From Callipepla californica brunnescens (Eukaryota; Chordata; Aves; Galliformes; Odontophoridae): a stretch of 64,000 nucleotides of DNA. The stretch covers positions 2,605,501-2,669,500 of the forward strand of contig JALIRH010000010.1 in assembly GCA_023055505.1 (NCBI GenBank), read 5' to 3'. Shown here piece after piece: positions 55,201-64,000 of the stretch (positions are counted from its first letter, which is position 1; each line of letters opens with the position of its first letter). The position numbers and the translations under genes are program-made. The notes below the pieces were generated by a model. It was not told the origin of the DNA and did not search any database. It saw nothing but the letters and a program-made list of their open reading frames with translations.

Positions 55201-58200
55201 AAGATGAGTTAACCTGAAAGATATGAGTGTCCACAGCCATAACTTCCTATAGCTGGTGTTTTCTGAACAGATGTACCCTGTCAGCTGAGAGGGAACAGAG
55301 CTCAGAGAACTCCTCAGATTGCAGATACCTACACATTCTTAAACAGTGACTTTTTCTCCTAACACTTCATATTTTCAGAAGTTATGCTGAAGATTGAGAC
55401 CTACTAAGCTCTGCAATTATGAAATCATTTGTTAAATTACATCTTCACTAAAGCAGAATGATTTGCCTTGAAAGCATGATAGCTTTACTGAATACTGGCA
55501 ATAATATAGTAGACAGTAAGATTATTTACTTCACGTAGATTATTTACTTCAGGTAAGAAGTCAATGTTGGTGGGAGATAAGCCCCTAAAATCACATACTA
55601 AATATTTAGCCTTAAGGAGTCTTTAAGGTGTACCAGACATAAGACAACTCCCAGCACAGCTTTAGGTTTAAGGCCCCTGGAAAAGGAGCTTATGCTACAG
55701 AAAATGAGCAGAAAAGATCAAGCAACTGCCCAGGCCTTTCACAGCAGGGAATTCATTATATTACAGTTCCCCTATGGAAATGAGATCAAAGTACAGAGGA
55801 CAAAAACACTCACCATCATCTCAGGCTACCCTGGAGTTAATTCCTTCCTGAATTTAAGTATGATGAATGTTTTAAGCCTGAAAATGAAAGCAGAGCAGCC
55901 AGGGGCTAGAGGGACTTAATGCTATGAGCCAGATCATCACTTCCCAGCTTTAGCTGTGGTCAGTCTCCAACACTTATACAACTGAAAACCGTAAAGAGTC
56001 TTAAAAAAAGATCAAGGGACAAACATATTCCTTCCAATTTCCAAATCTTGCAAGCAAAAAACAATCCCTGACCTACCTGGATTACAATATGAATATGGTG
56101 ACAGAGGAAAAATTAAACACTCAAGTTTGCTAGCTTATCCAGTACAACAACTGCACTCAATTTACATAAATTTAAGCAGAGGAACTCAAGGAAAGCCAAT
56201 AATGCACCACCCTCTGCAAAGCACCATCTCAGAGACTTTGCCTTGCCAGGGACAGTTTGTTCCTTCTTAATAGCCACCTCAAACACAATATTAGGCCAAT
56301 TGCCTAGGAACCAGCATCCACAAACCTTACTTCTTCACAGTATTTTCACAGTAGACTGAGCTCCCGAGGCTGTTGACTTGTAAAGATTATTCCTTGCTTC
56401 TATTGCTTGGTGTTGGTAAAGGACAATGGAAAAGCTGAGATATTCACTTCTAAGCATATTTCATATCTTCATTGTTATTTTTGTTAGTAAAACATCAACC
56501 CTAAGATATTAAGCTAAAACTCAGATAACAGCTCTGCTAAAGACCTCAGCACATTCGCAGGCCTGTGGCACAACCTTAACAGAAGCCTTAGCAGTCAGGC
56601 GAATGGTTTCAGACCATCTGGAAGGCAGTATACACTTCTCCATTTACTTGTAGAGGAAAAGAAGCATAGCTTAAAAATAACATTACTCTAAGATGCAACT
56701 TCACTTTTGGTTTGTTTCTTACACTTCAGAGATTATCAGGTTCAAAGCTGCAGTCAGGTGCAGTCAGGTAAATTACCAAATCTCTTCCTGTTCTCAGATT
56801 GCCTTTTCCCTATGCACACCCTTCTCTCTAGCCACTCTTAATTTGCTGACTAACAAGTTCAGCACACAGCAAGACACTAACATACAGCTACTGAAGAGAT
56901 ACAAGGTACAACACAAGAGATGAGCAAACTACTGGAAAAACCACCGCTGTAAACAGATTTACCACAAAACAGCTGCTAAAGGACAATGAAAAACAAATAC
57001 CACCGCCTACCTGACTATTTAATGCACTAAGCAACTGGTACATTAAAAAACAAGCAATAAAAAGTCAAGTAATAAAATTAGTAATACCTTTTACAAATAG
57101 ATCAAACCAGAAACAAGTTTTAAAGCACACATACATAGGTGATGACTCTTGTTCTAAATCTTTCTCCATTCTTTGACTGTCACATTCCTAGACAGGTCTC
57201 CATGAAATAAAGTATGCTGAAGTCACCAGGAATTATATTAGACCTACAGGGATGAAACCATAGCCCACTCTTTTTCACTTCTGCTTTCATTTGCACCTTG
57301 ATAAAGAACTTTATAAAAAAGTTAGAAAATACTGAATGCCTGCCAGCTGTCTAAACCAACAGGAGAGGCTAAACTTGACTCAAATTCAAAGACACAGACC
57401 TCCAGAAAACCACACTAATGACTTTACAACATGCTAGTTAGCTGTAGAAGAGCCTCTGGAAATCAGACCAGGAAACTGTTCACCATGCCAGATCAACCTG
57501 CTGTAAAACACTAATGCTTTACTCCCCCTTCAGAGCACCTACATAACACAAGAACTCTACCTGCACAATCAACAGCAATTACCTAGGCCTTCCCAATGTA
57601 AGCCATACTACTTGCAAATCTAGTAGAAGGGGAACTGTCTATTTTGTAACCCACAAGTACCCCAGTTAATTGGGCAGCGCTACTTTGCAAGGCAGGAGTG
57701 TTGCATTTTCATTAGGGTGTCTGTTGTTTCACTAAGGTCTGCTGCAACATCTCTTCTGATGTGGAGGTAGTTGCTATTACTCACAAGCATCAATAACAAA
57801 AAAAAGGAAAAATCTCAGAAAGTTTGGGATTGTATTTGACTTTACTTGAGCCTGAGTTCCTCAAAGAGAAGAAGTTTTAAATTTACTCTGGAAAAAGAGA
57901 CTCTAAAGAGATGAGAAGTTTTAAATCTCAAAGCACACCACAAAGAGCTATCTTTCTCCCTCATAACTGCAGAAGGGGCAAATGAGAATGCCTTGTATTC
58001 GCTCCAGAAGTGATGCGAGTTGGTTGCCAAAGAGGAATTATCAGCAGTGACACCCAAAGAAGAGGTAGGATGTTCTCTAGGAAGGATCTAGGGGGTGAAG
58101 CACAACAGATTCAGCCCTGGGGCAGTGCTGGATTCCAAACTCTTGTTTTCCTGATGGAAAATGATACAGAACCTCAAGGCATTGTGGCTAGTAGCAAGTA

Positions 58201-59900
58201 TCCAAGTACATGTATCACACCACTAAAAATAACTTCATAGGATTTTTTTGGCAGTGCCCTTCCACTTATGCTAGTAACTATGTTTAGGCATTGCAGGAAA
58301 AGATGCTTCCTCCTGCTCTTCCTCTACTGATTGACATGACATAGCACCAAGCACAGATCAGGCTTTTGTTTTTGTTTCCTTTACAGAGAAGCTTCACTGA
58401 CCTCCTGAGAGCAAGAAAAAAACACAAATATAAGTACAGGCACTGATCCCAAACCATACTCTAGGTGACACATCTGACTCCAGCAAATTTTCATACGTGA
58501 AACTGCACAGTCAATTCCTTCACAGTGGGTTTCCATAGAATCATTAAGGTTCTAATCATTAAGGTCACAGTCTGGTACATGAACTAGTGGTTAGCAAACC
58601 TACCTAAAGCAGATAGTTTGGAAACAAATGATCTTTGAGGTATCTCCCAACCCAATCCAGTCTACGATGCTATCTAACAGAACTCCAATCCACCCTAACA
58701 CAGCATGCCCACTAACCTCATCTTTCAGAACCACAACTATACATTTCTTGAACACCACCAGGAATAGTGATTCCAACACCTCCCTAGGTAGTCTGTTCCT
58801 AAGAACAAGCTGTTAAGTATCAACCAAAACATTACAGGAATGGCCCACACAGGAATTCCATAAGTAGGGAACAGCAAACCATGTTTCAAGGGAAGCAGCA
58901 TAGAATTTACTAGAATGAGAAGGGGTGCCAGCAGCCAAAGGTACAGAGGTACATCCAGGGATTCAGGGCCGAGTGTACAATAAAAGAAGATGATGATGGC
59001 TTTTTCAAATAGGATACAATTACAACAGAGTAAGAGATGATAATGAAAAAAAAGCTGCTCACCCATTTCAATGAACAATCATGGCTCAAGAGAATTACAA
59101 CCTCTATCTGGAGAGATACTACTCCCTCAGCTACTAACCATTAAATGAAAACAAGAAGGAATGAATCCAGGCTCTACCTTTTCCAGTCACTTGGGAACAT
59201 TGCTTGCACTTGAGCGCTCTGAGTTAGCCACAACTTCACACCTAGTGCTTTACTATTAGCTCAGTCCATAACCTGGCAACCCTACCGCACCAGCACCCTC
59301 CCTGCAGGCCAAGTACTTTATGAAGAAGTGAAATTGCTTCTGACAGGTTCTCAGAAATACCGAAGCATTCACAGGTAAGCTAATAGTACTATACAGAAAG
59401 AACAGCACTCATTCAGCTCACAAAGAAGCTTACTAGCTCACAGCCCCCTTCCTCAGCAGTATCCTAGGTCCAAGAGATGTTCTCCCCTCAGTGGCTGGCC
59501 CTCATATGAGCCCGGGGGCGAGAGGTGGGGGGGGAGGGGGCTGCACCCTTTGCCCACCCCTTCCGGTTGGGGGAACACAGGTGCACCCTGGGCCAGGCAC
59601 ACCCCTTCAGCAGGTGCACCAGTTCAGGCTCTGAACTAACAATTTCCCTGCACCGGATAAAAGATTCAGGTCTTCTTAAAGCTTGCTCTCCTTCCTTCAG
59701 ATCCGAATGCAGTGTTATTTTTAGTCCTGGTTCCTTAGTGGAGCAGACATGTAGAGAAAGGCTTCTTCCAGCCTTGCTGAGAGTGATAGGGAAGCTGTAC
59801 AGAAGGTCCTTATTAGCTCACGTGCTCTGTCCTGGGCAGCTCACAGCACTGTTGATGTGCTTGTGAAAAGCACACCGGTAAGCTGAGCCTTTTCTTGTTC
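52241..59900. other. Non-coding stretch between KCTD18 and the NBEAL1 CpG island
   Basis: About 7.6 kb in which I could not support any exon on either strand. It contains a CR1 fragment (58530-58830), poly-A tracts (near 52718 and 54580) and a G-rich run (59524-59540). It may include extended KCTD18 3' UTR or a non-coding transcript. No SPATS2L exon, which would be expected here from the human order, was recognised. Confidence 0.5.
58530..58830 (-). mobile_element. Old CR1 LINE fragment, reverse orientation
   Basis: TAGAATCATTAAGGTTCTAA at the left and ACATTTCTTGAACACCACCA with CACCTCCCTAGGTAGTCTGT at the right match the reverse complement of a CR1 3' region. The copy is clearly diverged. 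Confidence 0.75.
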
Positions 59901-59989
59901 CCTTTCAGAAACCTAACAAATTTCGGGAGCGTTTCTGTACTTCTGCACGAGCTCCGCATACAAGGTGCAGGCTGCTTTTAGCAGCAGGT

Positions 59990-60670
59990 TCTGCGTTCGT
60001 TTGTGCACGGCCCTGAGGCCGCGCAAGCCTCTCTCGAGCGTGTGAAACGCCACGACCCCGAGGCACGCCGATCCCTGTAAGGCCAAGAACACTTCCTGCG
60101 CAGCCTCGCAGGGCCTGTCCTCAGGTGAGGGTCTGGAGCGCGGCGGGTGCCTCTCTATCTCCGGGGCTCCCCGCCCGTTCAGCGGCCCTCAGGCCGCAGG
60201 GCCCCTGGCGGTGTCCGGCTGCACTCGGTCCGCCCGCAGGAGAGGACCGGCCCGCGGCTCTGCCCGCAGCCAAGATGGCGCCCGCAGCTTCCCCGCCCTC
60301 CGGCGGCGGCCCGGGGCGTGTGCCGGAATGCGGGCGGGGCGGGCGATGTGGCGAGGTCCGGCCCACTCGGTCGCCCGGCGCTGGCCGGCCGCCTCCAGCC
60401 GTGGCGCGGGTGGGTTGCGGGGACAGGCCGCGGGAACGCGGGGAGAGCCGGGCGAGGCCGGGGCCGCGGTGGGTGGCGGGGCGGCGGTGACGGAGCGGGC
60501 GGCGCGGGGCTTCTCCCGCGGGGAACGGGAAAGGCCGCAGCTGGCGTCCCGGCACGGGCACGGGCTGCCTCGGCTCGCCGGGCCCCGGGGCGGGGGTCGT
60601 GGGCCGGGGGCGAAAGCGGTGTTGTCGGCCTCGCGGGATTCCCGAGGCCGGCTGTGGGCTGTAAGTCCGG
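59990..60670 (+). promoter_or_regulatory. CpG island, probable NBEAL1 promoter and non-coding exon
   Basis: Strongest CpG island of the window, with many GC boxes. A good donor GTAAGTCC begins at 60661, so a non-coding exon probably ends at 60660. An acceptor-like tttcag ends at 60725, before the ATG exon. The many open frames through the island on both strands are explained by GC richness. The island could also fire a divergent leftward transcript. Confidence 0.6.
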
Positions 60671-60965
60671 GTTTGTGTTTTGCTCTCCTCCCCCAGAGGC
60701 CTGAAGGGTGTGTTTTCACTTTCAGAGATTAAATCCGGAGTACTGCTGGTGGGGAACGGACGTGCTCGGCTGCTGCCTTCGGTCTCTGGTGTCGTGCTAT
60801 GTTTACCCAAAAAGGAGAGACTGAGACCCTGTTATTTTAATCTTTGACTTCTTATTGGGTTATAACCTAAGTGTAACAATAAACTAAACACTGTGGGAAG
60901 AGCACTGGGGAGCTGAGCATGGTTGGATCCTGAACGGAAGGAGCTGGCATCGAGGACGGGGAGGA

Positions 60966-61016
60966 ATGGCATCCCGGGAGAGGCTGTATGAGCTGTGGAT
61001 GCTTTACTGCAGCAAG
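60966..61016 (+). CDS. NBEAL1: NBEAL1 first coding exon (rest beyond right edge)
   Basis: The exon codes MASRERLYELWMLYCSK and is cut by a GTGAGC donor at 61017, exactly on a codon boundary. I recognise this as the N terminus of neurobeachin-like proteins. From memory human NBEAL1 starts MASRERLFELWMLYCTK, while NBEAL2 differs more (MAASERLYELWLLY). NBEAL1 is a large BEACH-WD40 protein thought to act in membrane traffic. The human gene lies in 2q33, consistent with the neighbouring genes. Only 17 residues are visible, so the identification rests on one short exon plus the CpG island just upstream. Confidence 0.78.
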
Positions 61017-64000
61017 GTGAGCCTCTGGGAGGGGGAGAGAGGGGGAGAGAGGGGGGGGAGGAGGGTTCAGTGTGTCTTTCATTTGTAAGTCAGACATTTA
61101 AAGTAGTTCTGTAATAAGTTTTAGTGCTTTGTTTTGCTTAGACTTACGTGACTTCTCCAAGCATGACTGAATTGTTTACAAGCCCACCTCTTGATTTACA
61201 CTTTAGCTGGGGTTTAGGTATACCTTTCGATTATGTGAATGCATGCATTCATGCTTTAAGTATGTCTTATTACATAGGGCCATGGTATTAGGAGGAATTG
61301 TATTCACTTAATTCATTGCCGTCTAGAATTTAGTTTTAATTTTTATTTTATGTGCAGTTTCTTTAATCTTTGTTATCCAAAGCCTTCCTAAAAAGCAGAC
61401 TTATTTAATTATTCCTGACCCTTCCTTTACTGATTATCCCCACAACAGCTAAGTATTCTGTTAATAGTAATAAGCTTCCTTTCCCTGCTATTACAACTCT
61501 GTTGTTTCTCCATTTGTATTTCACAGTGCAAAGCAATTAATATGTTTAAAGCAGAGGTCATAACTGTTGCTAGGGTGCTGAGTACGTATGCGGAATGGAT
61601 TCCACCTTATCTAAATAGGTACTCCTAAAAAGAGAAGAGTGTTTAAAAAACAGAATAAATAATCCAACTGTAAAGGCTGAGGTAGGCGTGATACAGGAGC
61701 TCTGTGGTAGTGGCAAGGCTTTTGGTGGCCCTATTCCCTACATATCTTTTGCTGGTTTTCTTTGCAGGTCTCACCCTTTGTATGTATTACAGTTTCTTTA
61801 ACTTTTCAAACCACTCAGCTAGTAAGGGTAAATGTTCTCTTCTTCTGGTTTCATTTCTACAGAAGGTCTGCTTCAAGACCGTGCTGTGAGATCTTAAATA
61901 CAAACAGTCACAATAAGCAGTGGGTGAGGGTTGCACAAGGCAGGCTAAGTTGTGGCTTTTCTTAATTTTTGTGTGCATTAGTGATCCTAGTGCTCTATTA
62001 TGTAGTTAAAAATAAAACTGTTGCAAGTATCACAGCACGTTGTGGCTTCTTACTGATACCCATGTGAGTTATCTGTTGGATTGAAATATATTTGTATAGC
62101 TCTTTGCCATTTAAACTAAAGTAGGAATGCCAATAGCAGTGGGAAATAGACTTGCTCTGGAGGAGATGGATGTTTTTCCAGTGAGTTCATCGATGAGAGA
62201 AGAACAAAGACTCTTGGAACAGAGTCCACGAATCCAGGCTTTCCTCAGCTTTAGGAGATACAGGGCTGGGTAGATGAGCCAAACTCTTTTTTTTTTTTTT
62301 TTTCTCTCGACCAGTCCTTTTTTTGTCCTCTCTAGAAGTTTATAAAATTATTTTATGTCTCTTACACCTTTTCCTCCTTTACTTGAACCTTTTATTCTTA
62401 TTGTGTGCTTTCCACCTCTTTATTGTCTGCATGCCAGCAGGAATCATAAAATGGTGCTGGTTACAATGTGTGCTTTAGAGGGTGCTGAGTTTCTTTATGT
62501 GAATGATGCAAGTACTGTATGGACAGCTCTTGTGTTAGGAATGAAGGGACTATTTAAACTCATTAAAAATATGTATATATTTTGATGTACTCAGCCTCCA
62601 TGAGCTCTTAGTGACTTGACTTGTGGTTTTTCTTTGGTATGTTTCCTTTTCTTCCAGAAACATATAGTATGGACATGTTAGGTGTATTTGTATACTGATA
62701 AGGAACTTTTCTTACATAGAAATATTTATGCCGTAGTAAAATAGCTTGCATCTTAAATTGGAGGGCAACTAGAGTGAGTCCAAAAAACTCATGTTTTCAA
62801 CAAACACTGTATACAAAGCTTTTTTTTTCATTTCTCTCTAACAGATCTAGGCTAAAATCTTTCTTCTCTCAGTCTTAAGAAAGGCATCTGGAATGTAATA
62901 TTAGCTTTTTTATTAAGTTTGTTGGAGTTGAGAGCAACTGAAGAAGCTTAGAATATAAAATATTGTGAGGGTTAAATATAAATAGATCATTCAGTTGTGT
63001 ATTGAAAACATCTAGATTGTGCTGTGCTTAGCTCTCCCTAGAGCATCTAGTGCAAAGGCTTGAGAAAAGGTCTCTGTATGCTCGGGACTGCCCTATGAAG
63101 CATAGCATCGTGTTGTGTTGTGGCTATCCACTTTGTTGTGGCTGACATCATTCTGGGAAAGAAAGATGAGAGATGTTTGTGAACTACCAAAGCTACTGGA
63201 AGGTTACAGTTGAGTAAATGAGAATTGTTTTACAGATCTCAAATGCGTGGTTTTGGGTTTTGCAGCCTTGATAGATAAAGAAACAGTGAAATCCAAACTT
63301 GTTTTTGGTGTGATGCTTGACATTACTGATAGCAGCTTGCATTGCCTAGCTTGCTTTTTGCAGATGATCAGGCCCTGGGTGATAGCATGCTAAATGTAGC
63401 ACTGCTTTACAATTTTGAACTAATGGGTGATACTGTGTAACCATCGGACTTCTATGGCGTCTCCTCTTGCTCTGTGTGGTCTCTTGATGTGCCTTGTGCA
63501 GTATTAAATGTCAGTTGCAACAATTACTTTTCTGTGAAGTAGCATTAAGGGAGGATTTCCGCAGCTTTGTTGTCTTGTGTGCAGTGTAGCAATTGAAGAC
63601 CTGGGCAGACTTGAGCATCTAAACTGAGTCTGCAAAAGCTGTCTTCAGATGATATTATATGTGAAATATTTTCTTTTGTTTTTCTTTTGTGTCTTGATGG
63701 ATGCAGAAGATTATTTTAAGTTGCTATTTGGTTGTTTTTCATCTGGCAGTCCTAAAGTATTTTGTTGTTGGTGGTTTTAATTCTATTCCTCTAAAAACTG
63801 CTCTGTAGCACCAGCAGCTGCAAAGTTGCAAATGAGTCTGCTGTTGAGATGCCTAACAAAAGTTAGCAGCCACATGTGACTGATAATGCTTTTGGTGCTG
63901 CCTGAAAGCAGTGTATAGAAACTCATTAAATGTAGTGAAATTTAGTTCTGAATCACTGGAAATTATATCAAAGCATTGCATTGTTAATTGTCTCAGCTGT
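61017..64000 (+). other. NBEAL1 intron 1 (5' part)
   Basis: No further exon of the gene is recognised to the right edge. The intron opens with a G-run cluster (61027-61065) and contains a poly-T tract (about 62287-62303). The T-rich, transposon-poor sequence otherwise shows nothing I can name. Confidence 0.6.
61027..61065 (+). repeat. G-run cluster downstream of NBEAL1 donor
   Basis: Five runs of three or more G (GGG, GGGGG, GGGGG, GGGGGGGG, GGG) separated by AGAGA-type spacers, starting 10 bp after the splice donor dinucleotide at 61017. It could form a G-quadruplex in DNA or pre-mRNA. Confidence 0.8.

Noticed and set aside
58737..59078. 113-codon minus-strand hydrophobic open frame
   Set aside because: It overlaps an old reverse-oriented CR1 fragment and has no splice or family support.
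51085..59900. Expected 3' end of SPATS2L from the human gene order
   Set aside because: I searched both strands for recognisable exons and found none. The next gene matches NBEAL1 instead.
60121..60810. Long minus-strand open frame (229 codons) and overlapping plus-strand frames in the CpG island
   Set aside because: Composition is Pro/Arg/Gly/Ala only, frames are open on both strands at once, and there is no similarity to a known protein. This is expected from GC-rich DNA with few stops.

Overview
This is vertebrate nuclear DNA, most likely from a galliform bird such as chicken, turkey or quail. It has split genes with GT-AG introns, AT-rich non-coding DNA with small CpG islands, several CR1 LINE tails, and two short mariner-like elements of the kind seen in galliform genomes. 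The gene set matches the human 2q33 neighbourhood (chicken chromosome 7 by general knowledge). No bacterial, viral or CRISPR-type system is present, and I found no undescribed pathway.

Layout: (1) 1-30284, minus strand: 28 consecutive coding exons of an aldehyde oxidase, called AOX1. The start codon is at 30284 and the last exons lie beyond the left edge. All 1095 codons in the window stay open across splice phases. (2) 30285-33842: spacer between AOX1 and SGO2, with a mariner-derived element and an old LINE-like patch. (3) 34146-43189, minus strand: complete shugoshin 2 (SGO2), 8 coding exons and 987 codons. (4) 43220-45240: SGO2 promoter and CpG island, then the divergent spacer. (5) about 45240-51084, plus strand: complete KCTD18, a non-coding CpG-island exon and 6 coding exons, 422 codons. 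(6) 51085-59900: KCTD18 3' UTR and a non-coding stretch with CR1 pieces. (7) 59990-64000, plus strand: a strong CpG island, then the first coding exon of an NBEAL-family gene, best called NBEAL1, with the rest off the right edge.

The genes are functionally unrelated: a molybdo-flavoenzyme, a centromeric cohesin protector, a BTB adaptor-like protein and a BEACH protein. Points worth a second look are two GC-AG introns deduced from reading phase (AOX1 intron 16 and an SGO2 intron whose retention would give a coiled-coil-only protein), the active-site pair Leu806/Val884 in AOX1, a G-to-R change in the BTB signature of KCTD18, a CR1 copy ending about 35 bp from an AOX1 splice acceptor, an NBEAL1-KCTD18 adjacency that differs from human, and a G-run cluster just after the NBEAL1 first-exon donor. 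Exon edges were read by eye from splice consensus, phase and protein similarity recalled from memory, without any alignment.
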